Below, one piece after another: positions 11,079 through 20,261 of a stretch of DNA of 48,142 nucleotides. This DNA is from an uncultured Gammaproteobacteria bacterium (GTDB lineage Bacteria; Pseudomonadota; Gammaproteobacteria; Arenicellales; JAANXG01). A program made the translations under genes and the position numbers. The notes below the pieces were generated by a model that had not been told where the DNA came from, ran no database searches, and was given only the letters and a program-made list of their open reading frames with translations. Where the stretch lies: the NCBI GenBank assembly GCA_947258785.1, contig CAMYJT010000019.1, forward strand, positions 1-48,142, in the 5' to 3' direction. Position 1 is the first letter of the stretch. The number at the start of each line of letters is the position of its first letter.

Positions 11079-12142
11079 TGCGTATTCTAGAACTGCACAT
11101 CGCCAAAACCATTCTGCGTTACACGTTGATCGTGTTCGCGGTGCTACTGGGTTTGTTCACCTTTGTGACCTTCATCGATCAATTAAGCGACCTCGGTACG
11201 GGTCGATACGGCATTATTGATGCGATCGAACATGTCGCGCTGTCGATCCCCAGAACACTTTACGAGGTATTCCCGATGGCTGCACTGCTGGGGTCTATCC
11301 TGGGGTTGTCCTCGCTGGCCGTGGACTCGGAGCTGGTCGTTATGCGGGCGGCTGGCGTATCAATATTGCGACTGATCGGTTCGGTGATGAAGTTCGGGGC
11401 CGCTCTTGCGCTGGTGGCCATGCTGACCGGTGAGGTAATCACACCGATTGCGGAGACCGCGGCACAACGTAGCCGTGCCGCGGCCCTGCAGCAAGACATT
11501 AAGCAGCAGACCGATTTCGGTTTGTGGATGCGTGATAGCAAAACCTATGTAAATGTCGGCGAAGTATTACCCGATTTGTCGGTATTGAAGGTGAGAGTGT
11601 TCGAATTCGACGACGATGGCCGGCTGCGGTCGCTTGTCTACGCCAGCGGCGGGCGGTATGTAAACGACCGCTGGCGATTGGAGAACATCAAACAAACCCT
11701 CATCAATCCCGAGCAGGCCGAATCGGCCACCGCGACCGCCGCGTATTGGAACACCGTTGTGACGCCCCAGATTTTATCGGTGTTCCTGATCAAGTCAGAT
11801 CAGTTGTCAGCGTGGCAGTTGCATCGGTACATCAATCACCTCGAGGACAACAATCAAGATACCAGCCCCTACGAGCTTGCATTCTGGAACAAAGTAATTA
11901 CGCCGTTTGCCACGGCGGTGATGGTGATCTTGGCGATTCCCTTCGTGTTCGGACAGGTGCGCAGCGGTGGGCTTGGACGCAGCCTGTTCATCGGAATCAT
12001 GCTTGGTCTGGGTTTTTTCGTCGCCGACAAGGGATTCGGCTACATCGTGCTGGTCTACGACATTCCGCCGCTGCTTGGTGCGCTGCTTCCTACCTTGTTA
12101 TTCTTCGGTGTCGCCCTGGTTCTGCTGCGCCGTCTTGCTTAA
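11078..12142 (+). CDS. lptG: LPS export ABC transporter permease LptG
   Basis: Partner permease of LptF in the LptB2FG lipopolysaccharide extractor. The 354 residues start MRILELHIAKTILRY, the usual LptG beginning. Helices follow, with the coupling motif SELVVMRAAGVS (about 88-99), then the periplasmic jellyroll (about 130-265) and C-terminal helices (about 270-350, including VMVILAIPFVFGQVRSG). It begins on the last base of the lptF stop codon. lptB itself is not in the window, as expected, because it usually lies at a separate locus. Confidence 0.96.
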   Translation: MRILELHIAKTILRYTLIVFAVLLGLFTFVTFIDQLSDLGTGRYGIIDAIEHVALSIPRTLYEVFPMAALLGSILGLSSLAVDSELVVMRAAGVSILRLIGSVMKFGAALALVAMLTGEVITPIAETAAQRSRAAALQQDIKQQTDFGLWMRDSKTYVNVGEVLPDLSVLKVRVFEFDDDGRLRSLVYASGGRYVNDRWRLENIKQTLINPEQAESATATAAYWNTVVTPQILSVFLIKSDQLSAWQLHRYINHLEDNNQDTSPYELAFWNKVITPFATAVMVILAIPFVFGQVRSGGLGRSLFIGIMLGLGFFVADKGFGYIVLVYDIPPLLGALLPTLLFFGVALVLLRRLA

Positions 12143-12605
12143 CGCGGCGTAAGCACGTTGCTGGTTGCCGCTCGCCGTGCCAGGCTTGACCGCGACTTGC
12201 CGGAACGAGTTGTGCACAGACCGGCTGGGATAGCATGAATTCATGGATGTTATCATCAGATTTTGTTATTCGAGTTCAATTAATAGAGATAAGCAACTGA
12301 ATTATATAAAGTTTTATAAAATCGCCCATTTCTTAGTCACTTTCTGACAGCTGTGCAGGACCACGAAAATGCTGTACCCGGAGCAGACTTATTCACAAAG
12401 TTATCCACAGCCGGTCCGGACGCCTGGCGCCTAACCCGCCCGATCCCTTCGCCATCATCCGGGATCCTTGGTGCAATACGCGGGTTAAGCCGAGCGATGC
12501 CGCCGCTCAGGCGGGACGACTCGTGCCGTGTTTACAAACCGGTGCACGCGCGGGGCGTGAGCGGAATCGGGGTTCTGAGAAGCCGCCTCCAAGCAGTCCG
12601 CCAAC
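12143..12605. other. AT-rich convergent gap with tandem DnaA boxes
   Basis: A 463-bp gap between lptG and the TrpB2-type gene. Positions about 12235-12350 are markedly AT-rich against GC-rich flanks and include a perfect TATAAA-GT-TTTATA inverted repeat. Two exact matches to the DnaA box TTATNCACA follow (12389-12397 and 12401-12409), and a near match TTGTGCACA lies at 12210-12218. No gene is supportable. The layout resembles an unwinding element plus DnaA-binding cluster, but could also be a DnaA titration site. Confidence 0.5.
12389..12409 (+). promoter_or_regulatory. Tandem DnaA boxes
   Basis: TTATTCACA (12389-12397) and TTATCCACA (12401-12409) lie in direct orientation with a 3-bp spacer. 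Both fit the consensus TTATNCACA without mismatch, and the second is the strongest known E. coli box sequence. Confidence 0.7.
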
Positions 12606-13973
12606 TCACCCGGTGGCGACGGACGGCAGGCCGGCCAACGCCATGGCTACTTCGGATTCGTCGTATTCCTGATCGTACAGCTTCCCGGCAAAGTAATCCG
12701 TGTACGCCTGCATGTCGAAGTGCCCGTGGCCGCAAAGATTGAACAGAATCGCCTTGCTTGCACCTGTTTCCTTGCACCGTACCGCCTCGTCGATCGCCGC
12801 CTTAACGGCGTGGTTGGCTTCCGGCGCCGGTATGATGCCCTCCGCTTTGGCAAATTCCACTCCGGCGTCAAAGCATTCCGCTTGTTTGTAGGCCCTGGGC
12901 GCAATCTGATTCAGCGCCGTCAGCTGGCTGACCAACGGTGCCATGCCGTGGTATCTCAACCCGCCGGCGTGAAAGCCGGGCGGCACAAAAGTCGATCCCA
13001 GGGTGTACATTTTAGCCAGAGGGGTCAAGTGTGCGGTGTCACCAAAATCGTACGCGTACTTGCCTTTGGTCAAAGAGGGGCAATTCGCCGGCTCCACGGC
13101 GACCACCTCGATGTCCTGTTCGCCACGCAGTTTCCGCCCGATGAAGGGAAAGGCGATGCCGGCAAAATTACTTCCACCACCGGTACAGCCGATGACCATG
13201 TCCGGGTAATCGTCCGCCATCTCGAACTGCCGGAGCGCCTCCTGACCGATGATTGTTTGATGCAGCAGCACGTGGTTGAGAACACTGCCGAGCGCGTATT
13301 TCGTGTCATCACGTTTGGCAGCCATCTCCACGGCTTCACTGATTGCAATACCGAGGCTGCCGTTGCTGTTCGGGTGCTCTTTGAGTATTGCGCGGCCCGA
13401 CTCGGTCTGGTCACTGGGGCTTGCAACGCAGGTCGCTCCAAAGGTCTCCATGAATGCCCGCCGGTAAGGTTTTTGATCGAACGAAACCTTCACCATGTAG
13501 ACCTCGATTTCCAGCCCGAAGAACGAGCCGGCTAAGGCCAGGGCGGAGCCCCACTGACCGGCGCCGGTCTCGGTGGTGATTCGTTTGACACCTTCTTGTT
13601 TGTTGTAGAAAGCCTGCGCGATGGCGGTGTTGGGTTTGTGGCTGCCGGCCGGACTGACGCCTTCGTATTTGTAATAAATCCGTGCTGGGGTGTCCAAGGC
13701 CCGTTCCAGCCGCCGGGCCCGGCACAACGGGCTGGGGCGCCATTGCGCCAACGCTTCGCGGACCGGTTCCGGGATCTCGATTTCTCGGTCCTGGCTCACT
13801 TCCTGCATGATGACCGCCATCGGGAATAACGGCGCAAGGTCATCGGGAGTCACGGGTTGTCCGGTCCCCGGGTGCAGGACCGGCGCGGGCGGTTCCGGCA
13901 GGTCGGCGACCAGGTTGTACCAGTGTGTTGGGATATCTTGTTCTTGTAGCAGATACTTGATGGATTCTGACAT
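12606..13973 (-). CDS. TrpB2-type tryptophan synthase beta-like enzyme
   Basis: PLP-dependent fold type II enzyme of the TrpB2 subclass. Family members condense indole (or a related nucleophile) with serine to give tryptophan. The 455-residue length and the N-terminal extension with the WYN motif are TrpB2 traits; canonical TrpB is about 395-400 residues. The PLP lysine is Lys113 in [17 protein letters not shown] (135-142) binds the substrate carboxylate, and GCTGGGSNF holds the PLP phosphate. It stands alone: no trpA or other trp genes are nearby, so it may salvage indole or act on another substrate. GGAGG lies about 11 nt upstream of the ATG. Confidence 0.9.
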   Translation of the reverse strand: MSESIKYLLQEQDIPTHWYNLVADLPEPPAPVLHPGTGQPVTPDDLAPLFPMAVIMQEVSQDREIEIPEPVREALAQWRPSPLCRARRLERALDTPARIYYKYEGVSPAGSHKPNTAIAQAFYNKQEGVKRITTETGAGQWGSALALAGSFFGLEIEVYMVKVSFDQKPYRRAFMETFGATCVASPSDQTESGRAILKEHPNSNGSLGIAISEAVEMAAKRDDTKYALGSVLNHVLLHQTIIGQEALRQFEMADDYPDMVIGCTGGGSNFAGIAFPFIGRKLRGEQDIEVVAVEPANCPSLTKGKYAYDFGDTAHLTPLAKMYTLGSTFVPPGFHAGGLRYHGMAPLVSQLTALNQIAPRAYKQAECFDAGVEFAKAEGIIPAPEANHAVKAAIDEAVRCKETGASKAILFNLCGHGHFDMQAYTDYFAGKLYDQEYDESEVAMALAGLPSVATG

Positions 13974-14106
13974 ACCGTTCCTACCTCCAGCGATTCGGCC
14001 TATGTATAACAGAACACAGGCGACCGCGCTAGAAGCCTTTCCGAGTGTTGCGTGTTCCGGTCGCGAAAGCGGGAGAGCGGCCCAACGCCCCGGTGCAAGA
14101 TGCGGA

Positions 14107-15783
14107 TTACAGTACCTGCCGTCGTTTCAGCCAGGACGTCAGCCGGGCGACGCGCCTGTGGTCGCGTGTCGGTGCCGCCTCGGCCCCGCGCAGCATCGCC
14201 AGCGCGGAAGCCCGGTAGCTCCGGCGGCGTGGATCGAGTTTATTGCTTTGCTCGTGCAGTAACGCGTAGTTACGCGCCAACAAGGCGTAGGCATAGACGT
14301 TGTCTGGATTCATCTCGATCGCTTCGTCCAATACTTCGATCGAGCGCCGGTAGCGGCCTAAGCGATGGTGGATGAAGCCTTTGAAGTTATAGCCGAAAAC
14401 ATCGTCGGGGCGCTTGCCGATGTAGGATTCAATGTCCTTGAGCGCAGTCTCGTATTGAAGTAGTACGTTGACGTTGTAGATCGCGGAATACTTGTCGGGC
14501 TCCGCACTGTTGGGTTCGAGCCGCCTGGCGCGCGCCAACAGCGGTTTAACGTGGTTGGGCCGCCGGCCGGTAATCACATTCAGCCGCGCCAGCGTCATGA
14601 CCACTGCGAAGTCCTGGGAATTTCTTTCGAGGTTCGCTTCCAGGGCGCGGATCTGCTGTGCGAGCTCCTCGTCCAACGCACACGAATACAAATCTTCCTC
14701 GGGTAACGGGAGATCCTTGCCGGTTGACTGCGGGACGCCGGACAGCAGGTTTACATACGGGTAGTTGCCCTGGGCGATCATCCAAGTGGGACTTGGTCCC
14801 ATCACGACCAGCCGGCGTTGATGGACGATGTCGAACTTCCAGCCGGTGGTGGTCTTGCAGAACAGAAACGGTGCGTTGTTCCAACCCTCTTGATTACCGA
14901 AGTAAACGACTGCGTGACCGCCATCCTGGAGGATCCGGTATGCCGCACGCTGCCAGTGGCCGAGTGCTGCCTTGGTGCGCGGATCGGGATGATTCTGATC
15001 GCCCATCGCCAGTTTCGTCAGTTCGGTATAAATATCGGTCTCGATGTGGGTGCCGGAGCCCGCCCATTTGCTGAGCATGATGCGCCACGCCTGCTCGGGG
15101 CTCAATGCGCCGGCGCCCGGTCTGGCAGGGCCTGCTGCCGCCCGGGGGGTCGGGCCCAGGTAGCTGTCGAGCTGTCGGGTAGAGCCGGCACCGCCGGAGA
15201 GTAAGTCTTGATCGAGTTTTGCAATCATGCCGGATGTGTAGTCGCCCTGATCCTTAATCTGGGCGCGGCGTTCGAGCTCTTCCATCACTGCGATCAGACC
15301 AGTGCCGATATCCCTACTCAGGAAATAGGGTTTGAGCTGCAGGTCTTCGACATATCCCGTGAAGGCATCCGTAAACACGTCTTCCAGTTCATAACCGACC
15401 TCCAGCTTGACCTGCTTTTCGCTATCCAACAGCAGTAACAGCAAACCGCGGCCGTTGAAATCCGTGCCGATCCGCCATCGGTTCACGATCTCGACGGCGA
15501 GGTGCTGGATGCTGTGCGCCACCCCCGCGTCGGGCAGGGTTACGATCAGGGCTTCGATGTGAAAACGTTGCGCGATGCGTCGCAGATATCGTTCAGTGCC
15601 CTCTGTATAGTGTTCGATGATTTGGGCGTAGTCGAACAAATAACGGTCTTGCTGCGGTCTTTCATCCAGGGTGAACGCCGTTAAACGGCCGGGTTGATGG
15701 GAATCGCGTGGGATGAGGGGTGCGAGTGCCAAACCTCCGGCCGCGACAATGAGAATCACTAGCAACCAACGCAGGCCCCGCAT
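14107..15783 (-). CDS. TPM-domain membrane protein with C-terminal TPR repeats
   Basis: A 558-residue protein with an N-terminal hydrophobic segment (about 4-25), then a TPM domain (about 45-190). Typical TPM landmarks are YLFDYAQII at the start, [12 protein letters not shown], and [24 protein letters not shown] central domain of unknown type follows (about 230-360). The C-terminal part has TPR-like helical repeats (about 400-510, [33 protein letters not shown] and the next unit). TPM proteins are often encoded beside LemA proteins, as here (8-bp gap). The function of the pair is not established; a role in envelope or membrane quality is inference. The TPR tail is an addition to the simple TPM plan. 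Confidence 0.8.
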   Translation of the reverse strand: MRGLRWLLVILIVAAGGLALAPLIPRDSHQPGRLTAFTLDERPQQDRYLFDYAQIIEHYTEGTERYLRRIAQRFHIEALIVTLPDAGVAHSIQHLAVEIVNRWRIGTDFNGRGLLLLLLDSEKQVKLEVGYELEDVFTDAFTGYVEDLQLKPYFLSRDIGTGLIAVMEELERRAQIKDQGDYTSGMIAKLDQDLLSGGAGSTRQLDSYLGPTPRAAAGPARPGAGALSPEQAWRIMLSKWAGSGTHIETDIYTELTKLAMGDQNHPDPRTKAALGHWQRAAYRILQDGGHAVVYFGNQEGWNNAPFLFCKTTTGWKFDIVHQRRLVVMGPSPTWMIAQGNYPYVNLLSGVPQSTGKDLPLPEEDLYSCALDEELAQQIRALEANLERNSQDFAVVMTLARLNVITGRRPNHVKPLLARARRLEPNSAEPDKYSAIYNVNVLLQYETALKDIESYIGKRPDDVFGYNFKGFIHHRLGRYRRSIEVLDEAIEMNPDNVYAYALLARNYALLHEQSNKLDPRRRSYRASALAMLRGAEAAPTRDHRRVARLTSWLKRRQVL

Positions 15784-15791
15784 GGCGCCGG

Positions 15792-16769
15792 TCAGTCGCC
15801 GCTGCTGCGTTGGAATGGGTCTTTCAAGCCCTCCAGCGCTGCAGACTCGGCCTGGAAATAAGGTTTGGTGGCAAACCCCAGCAGGTCCGCAATCACGTTC
15901 GATGGGAACTTGAGGGTCTTCACATTGTAGCGGCGCGAGAATTCATTATAGTTGCGGCGTTCCACGGCGATCCGATTTTCCGTACCCTCGACCTGATCCT
16001 GCAATGTCAAAAAGTTTTGACTGGCCTTGAGGTCCGGATAGTTTTCCACCACTGCGAACAGGCGGGCGAGCGCCGACTGGACCTCACCTTGAGAGGCCTC
16101 CAGGGCCCGCAGCTGTTCAATAGTCTGCGGCGGTTGCCCGGCCAGGCCCTTACTCACGCCGAGCGCCTTGGCGCGTGCCTCGGTCAACTCGCCCAAGGTC
16201 TCGCGCTCATGCTCCATGTATGTCCGCACGCCGTCAATCAACACCGGCACCAGATCGAGCCGGCGCTGGTACTGGTTCTCCACTTGCGCCCAGCCGGCGT
16301 TGACCTTTTCACGAGCGTCCACCAGGCCGTTGTAGATCAGCAGAATTGCCACGCCGACCACGGCGACGATGACAAGGATAAATATTGAAAGCGAGAAAGA
16401 TCTTGCGTTGTCCATGGTCTTGCTCCGTTCTTGATTCAGTGCCTGCAAATCGATGACGCGGCGGTCGGGATTGGGGTCCGACGTTTGCGTAGATACGCCG
16501 GTGGCTGCACCACTTGAGCTCTCCGGGGGCGCCAGCGTCAACCTGCCACCGAGCAACCCGACGATGAAAAACGCACCGCAGAGGACCAACAGCAGGGTCA
16601 GGCGCCGCCGTGTTGACTTGGCCTCATCGGCAAACCGCCGAACCGCATGAACATCACGAGTATCCTGCGTCCGCAGCGACTCGCGCAGGCGATCCGCCTC
16701 TTCAGCCGTGATTTTGCCCTGTTCCAGCATCCTGCGGATGCGCGTCTCATCGGAAGCTGTTGTGGTCAT
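15792..16769 (-). CDS. LemA family protein with extra N-terminal domain
   Basis: A 325-residue protein. Residues 1-30 hold a short SHOCT-like helical motif (RRMLEQGKITAEEADRLRESL). A first membrane segment lies at about 54-78, a Pro/Ser-rich stretch follows, a second membrane segment lies at about 125-147, and the LemA domain runs from about 148 to the end. Its hallmarks are NGLVDAREKVNAGWAQVENQYQRRLDLVPVL and VENYPDLKASQNFLTLQDQVEGTENRI. Ordinary LemA proteins are about 185-200 residues with one membrane helix, so this is an N-terminally extended form. It lies 9 bp after the DUF2089 gene and 8 bp before the TPM-TPR gene, clearly one operon. Confidence 0.88.
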   Translation of the reverse strand: MTTTASDETRIRRMLEQGKITAEEADRLRESLRTQDTRDVHAVRRFADEAKSTRRRLTLLLVLCGAFFIVGLLGGRLTLAPPESSSGAATGVSTQTSDPNPDRRVIDLQALNQERSKTMDNARSFSLSIFILVIVAVVGVAILLIYNGLVDAREKVNAGWAQVENQYQRRLDLVPVLIDGVRTYMEHERETLGELTEARAKALGVSKGLAGQPPQTIEQLRALEASQGEVQSALARLFAVVENYPDLKASQNFLTLQDQVEGTENRIAVERRNYNEFSRRYNVKTLKFPSNVIADLLGFATKPYFQAESAALEGLKDPFQRSSGD

Positions 16770-16778
16770 GCCTGCCCC

Positions 16779-17138
16779 CTAAATGGCATCGATCAGGCGC
16801 ATTCCCTGATTCACAGAGAGGTGGCCGGCTTCGATGTCTTCCAGGATTTTCTGTTTGCGCGATTCGTCCGCGCGCTGTTCCTCCTCCAGTCTCTCGATCA
16901 GCCTGTCCAGCCGGCTGCGAACCGTGGGATAAGAGACGCCCAAATGCGCCGACATCTGCTTGAGGCTGCCGCTGGCGAGTACGAACAACTCGATAAACCG
17001 TTGGTCTTCGCGCTCCAATCGGTACAACCTCGGGGTGTAGAACTCACCCGCGTGGCTGAGCCCGCAGTCCTCACAGGTGAGCTTGGTGATCCGCATGCTG
17101 GCACCGCAGTAGCTGCATCGGGGGTGGTCAGAGGCCAT
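16779..17138 (-). CDS. DUF2089-family zinc-ribbon / HTH regulator
   Basis: A small putative regulator of 119 residues from the ATG at 17138. A TTG at 17159 would add seven residues without improving the match. The N-terminal zinc ribbon has paired cysteines CSYC and CEDC. A sigma-region-4-like helix-turn-helix follows (about 45-75, GSLKQMSAHLGVSYPTVRSRLDRL), then a short C-terminal helical motif (ILEDIEAGHLSVNQGMRLI) resembling the SHOCT-like element in the LemA protein next door. Its position as first gene of the operon suggests it controls this LemA/TPM cluster, which is inference. The AT-rich gap upstream is the natural place for its promoter. Confidence 0.8.
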   Translation of the reverse strand: MASDHPRCSYCGASMRITKLTCEDCGLSHAGEFYTPRLYRLEREDQRFIELFVLASGSLKQMSAHLGVSYPTVRSRLDRLIERLEEEQRADESRKQKILEDIEAGHLSVNQGMRLIDAI

Positions 17139-17252
17139 AATCTCAGCCGAATTGGTCAAATATCGTTACATATACTTGTATAATAGTTCAATAAAATAGA
17201 AAGAAAAGCAAAAATATATAAATAATATCAATTCAGGCACTGGAGACGAGGG
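17139..17252 (-). promoter_or_regulatory. AT-rich promoter region of the DUF2089-lemA-TPM operon
   Basis: Strongly AT-rich stretch (about 17155-17235) between the 61-residue ORF and the DUF2089 gene, with runs of A/T and several TATA-like hexamers on both strands. On the minus strand TTGAAC (17191-17186) is a possible -35, but the matching -10 is poor, so only a promoter region is claimed. Confidence 0.4.
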
Positions 17253-17438
17253 TCAATCGTCGGTCTGCTGCTCGTCGGCATGCAGAAAGTGCCGCAACAG
17301 AAACTCGGTATCGATGGGTGACAGGTCGAACCGGCGGGCGGCCGCGTCGATGTCGTCGGCGGTGTATCGGCCACGGTCGGACAGCCAGCGCACGGCCTGG
17401 CGGAGTTTATCGCCTTTGGGCCAAAGATCGACGCTCAT
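17253..17438 (-). CDS. Small conserved-looking protein, 61 residues
   Basis: A short soluble protein with a plausible helical fold (LRQAVRWLSDRGRYTADDIDAAARRFDLSPIDTEFLLRHFL). It reads like a small winged-helix or helical-bundle domain: a Trp-rich first helix, then a helix-turn-helix-like spacing. The ATG is preceded by AGGA about 9 nt upstream, and codon use matches the neighbours, so I think it is real. It is on the same strand as the DUF2089 operon but separated by the AT-rich gap. Family not recognised. Confidence 0.6.
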   Translation of the reverse strand: MSVDLWPKGDKLRQAVRWLSDRGRYTADDIDAAARRFDLSPIDTEFLLRHFLHADEQQTDD

Positions 17439-17735
17439 GAATCGAAAATTCCTGGAGTCGGAGCCACCGCGTTACTTCTTGAATTTCTGTCAAACAAGCA
17501 CGCGCACCAAAAACCGAATCGGTGGCACAGCACAGCAAATATTGTCTACGCTTAGATAAAGTAGCAAATAAGAGTATAAGCGCCAGTCCGCGGCACCGGA
17601 CCGCGCTTGTTTGATCCGGTTCACCAGGCAGGTCGGGGGTGGATTAAAGCGATCGTGCTGACGGACGATAGTGATGCGACGTCCGAGATGCGCCCATTCC
17701 CTACTAGAATAGTCTGAAATGGCAACGCTGAACTG
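17439..17735. other. Divergent intergenic region upstream of the GGDEF-EAL gene
   Basis: About 300 bp between divergent genes. A GTCCG / CGGAC inverted repeat lies near 17587-17602, and a TAGAAT hexamer lies about 30 bp before the GGDEF-EAL start. No gene is visible. Confidence 0.35.
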
Positions 17736-19745
17736 ATGATTAAGTCCCGCCGCTACGTTTTGATAACCAGCGTCGTAGGTCTACTCGCCGTCGTTGTATT
17801 GTTGTTCATCTTCCAACGCCTGGCTTTCCAGAGCCTGCTAGACCACGAGACCAAGTCGAACATTACCTTGACCAAGGTGTTTTCGAATACGATCTGGCCC
17901 AAGTACTCCTTATTTATTCAACGCACCTCGCAGATTCCCAAAGCGGATCTCCCGAGCCACTACATTGTCAAGCGTCTCCACGAGGACGTGATCAAGCAGA
18001 TGGCCGGGTCAAGCGTCTTAAAGGTCAAAATCTATGATCTCAATGGACTCACGGTATTCTCCACCGATCCCAAACAGATCGGTGAGTATAAAAGTGAGAA
18101 TTCCGGATTTCTCAGTGCGAAAAATGGCGTGCCCGCGAGCGGTATCTCGATTCGAGACCGCTTCGATGCCTTTGAAGGCGTGATTGCCGATCGAAACCTG
18201 GTCTCTTCCTACATCCCCATCCGCGCGCGCGAAGGCGCACCGGTTGAGGCCGTGTTTGAGGTTTATTCCGATGTCACCGACCTGGCCGCTAAATTGGAAC
18301 GTTTCCAGTGGGAGATCTCGGGCTGGGTGGTCGGGACGCTGTCCCTGTTGTATGTGATTCTGTTCGTTGTGGTCCGCCGCGCGGACATAACGATCCAACG
18401 GCAGGAGAAAGTGCGTAGGGCCAACGAGGCAAAGATTCATTATCAGGCCTATTACGACTCGCTGACGGATCTGCCCAATCGGGTAAGTTTCGGTGAGCGC
18501 CTTGGAGAGGCCATCAAGCGTGCCAAGCGGGCGGAGCGTATGTTGGGGGTACTCTACATCGATATCGATGAATTCAAATTGGTGAACGACAGCTTCGGGC
18601 ATGCTACTGGTGATGGGGTCCTCAGGGGCGTCGCCCAACGCCTCCGCTCGTGCATTCGCGAGACCGATATGCTGTTCCGGACGGGCGGCGATGAATTCAC
18701 GGTCATCATCGAAGGACTGGAGTGCGTAGGAAGCCCGGGCGCGTTAGCCACCCGCATTATCGATGCGACGACAGATCCGATGCTTGTCAACGAACACGAG
18801 CTGATTGCCACCGTCAGTATCGGCATCGCCGTGTTCCCGAAGGACGATGTGACCGTCGAAAAATTGGTGAAGGACGCCGATACCGCCATGCATCGGGCCA
18901 AGGAAGTGGGACGTAACCAATATCAATATTATTCCCCCTCCATGAATGATCAGGCGTCCGAACGCCTGGCCCTCGAAATCGGGCTCAAACAGGCGCTCCG
19001 CAATAACGAGTTCCTACTCTACTACCAGCCTCGGGTCGCGGCCGACTCGGAGGACATCCTCGCCGTCGAGGCGTTGCTGCGATGGGAGCACCCTCAGTGG
19101 GGACTGGTGCAGCCGAACGCATTTATCCCGCTGCTCGAACGAATGGGACTTATCAATGCGGTCGGGAAATGGGTACTGCGCGCCGCTTGCCGGCAGGTCA
19201 AGTTGTGGCACGAGACTGGATTTACCGGTCTGCGCGTCTCCGTGAACATATCGCCGCGGCAGTTCAGGACCGGCCTGTTGGTGGATTCGGTCAAAGATGC
19301 TCTGAGCAGGTCAAAACTGGATCCCGCATATCTCGAACTGGAACTGACCGAAGGCGTGTTTGTCGACAACATCGACGACACTGCCACGACCATGAGCGAG
19401 CTCAAAGCGCTTGGCGTATCGATTTCCATCGATGATTTTGGCACAGGCTATTCATCACTGAAATATCTCAAGTTGTTGCCGATCGATTACCTCAAAATCG
19501 ACCGGTCTTTCGTCAGCGATCTCGCAGAAAATGAAAAAGACGCCGCAATCATCAAATCCATCGCCGCCCTGGCCCATAGTTTGAAGATCAAACTGGTGGC
19601 CGAGGGCGTGGAAGATATAAAGCAGGCGGAATTTCTCAGATCCCATGACTGCCACGAGTTACAGGGGTTTCTGTTCAGCACTCCCGTGCCTCCGCAGGAC
19701 ATTCCAATTGTCTTATCGAAACAAAAGATACGACGAGCCGTTTGA
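17736..19745 (+). CDS. Membrane sensor with GGDEF and EAL domains (c-di-GMP turnover)
   Basis: A 669-residue bifunctional-type c-di-GMP protein. Membrane helices at about 7-28 and 195-213 flank a periplasmic sensor domain of roughly 165 residues. A short linker leads to the GGDEF domain (about 240-400), with GGDEF intact at 317-321 and an RETD product-inhibition site at 308-311. The EAL domain (about 410-660) has EALLRW at 445-450, VNISPRQF, ELTEGVF, DDFGTGYSSL, KIDRSFV and AEGVE, so the phosphodiesterase residues look intact too. Which activity dominates cannot be told from sequence. The sensor half is clearly homologous to the stand-alone protein at 29403-30221. It is monocistronic and borders the debris field on its 3' side. 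Confidence 0.95.
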   Translation: MIKSRRYVLITSVVGLLAVVVLLFIFQRLAFQSLLDHETKSNITLTKVFSNTIWPKYSLFIQRTSQIPKADLPSHYIVKRLHEDVIKQMAGSSVLKVKIYDLNGLTVFSTDPKQIGEYKSENSGFLSAKNGVPASGISIRDRFDAFEGVIADRNLVSSYIPIRAREGAPVEAVFEVYSDVTDLAAKLERFQWEISGWVVGTLSLLYVILFVVVRRADITIQRQEKVRRANEAKIHYQAYYDSLTDLPNRVSFGERLGEAIKRAKRAERMLGVLYIDIDEFKLVNDSFGHATGDGVLRGVAQRLRSCIRETDMLFRTGGDEFTVIIEGLECVGSPGALATRIIDATTDPMLVNEHELIATVSIGIAVFPKDDVTVEKLVKDADTAMHRAKEVGRNQYQYYSPSMNDQASERLALEIGLKQALRNNEFLLYYQPRVAADSEDILAVEALLRWEHPQWGLVQPNAFIPLLERMGLINAVGKWVLRAACRQVKLWHETGFTGLRVSVNISPRQFRTGLLVDSVKDALSRSKLDPAYLELELTEGVFVDNIDDTATTMSELKALGVSISIDDFGTGYSSLKYLKLLPIDYLKIDRSFVSDLAENEKDAAIIKSIAALAHSLKIKLVAEGVEDIKQAEFLRSHDCHELQGFLFSTPVPPQDIPIVLSKQKIRRAV

Positions 19746-19903
19746 CGGATCCATCCCCCACCAATCCACTTGTCTTCGTTACAGCGCGACCATCCATGAT
19801 ACACCTCATGAGGCGTCTTGCGATCGAGCGCTGAGTGAGGCCGCTCTACATTGAACCACTGTGCATGCAAGGACAGCTCTCGGCAGAATGACTCGCCATG
19901 AAG
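19746..19903 (-). pseudogene. IS3-type transposase C-terminal remnant
   Basis: On the minus strand the frame encodes ELSLHAQWFNVERPHSALDRKTPHEVYHG, which matches the extreme C-terminal motif of IS3-family DDE transposases (FYN.ERPH.ALG.KTP). Only about 45 codons of the tail survive and the DDE core is absent. It is fused in frame to the first residues of a HigA antitoxin, giving a chimeric open frame from 20008. The left end abuts the stop codon of the GGDEF-EAL gene. Confidence 0.65.
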
Positions 19904-20008
19904 CGGTACGCGGACATCCTTGGCGCGCCGGTACTGACTGATCTCAAACTCGTCCAAGAATTCGGCCAAGTGTTTGCCGGGGTGAATAGGTTTAATTTTC
20001 TGTGCCAT
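19904..20008 (-). pseudogene. higA: HigA antitoxin, truncated after about 35 codons
   Basis: MAQKIKPIHPGKHLAEFLDEF followed by EISQYRRAKDVRVP is the classic start of a HigA-type helix-turn-helix antitoxin. The match stops in the middle of the recognition region, where the sequence passes straight into an IS3-type transposase tail. The ATG at 20008 lies 2 bp past the HigB stop, the usual higBA spacing. DNA-binding is lost, so this is a dead copy. Confidence 0.7.
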
Positions 20009-20010
20009 AG

Positions 20011-20204
20011 TCACTTGTGGTAATCAACTATTTCAACGTCATATGCGTAGCCTTCTTTCCAACGAAAGTAAACACGCCACTGATCGTTGATTCAATGCTG
20101 TAAAGACTATTGCGTTCACCTTTTAATCGTTCAAAACGATGTGAGGGCGGAACTCGCAAGTCTTCTAAAACTACCGCGGCGTTGATTCGGTCAAGTCGTG
20201 TATT
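20011..20204 (-). pseudogene. higB: HigB toxin remnant with a frameshift
   Basis: This was found by translating the region directly; it is too broken to show as one frame. The minus strand gives RLDRINAAVVLEDLRVPPSH, then RFERLKGERNSLYSI. After a one-base loss near 20093-20096 it continues in another frame as INDQWRVYFRWKEGYAYDVEIVDYHK and a stop at 20011. This is the HigB/RelE signature (LYSIRINDQWR.CFRW ... VEIVDYH). The first 25-30 residues are missing. It precedes the truncated higA in the normal toxin-first order. Confidence 0.72.
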
Positions 20205-20261
20205 GACACATCACCAGCTATCTTTCGTAGTTCCACATCACAGTATTCCAGAGGGAAAGTT

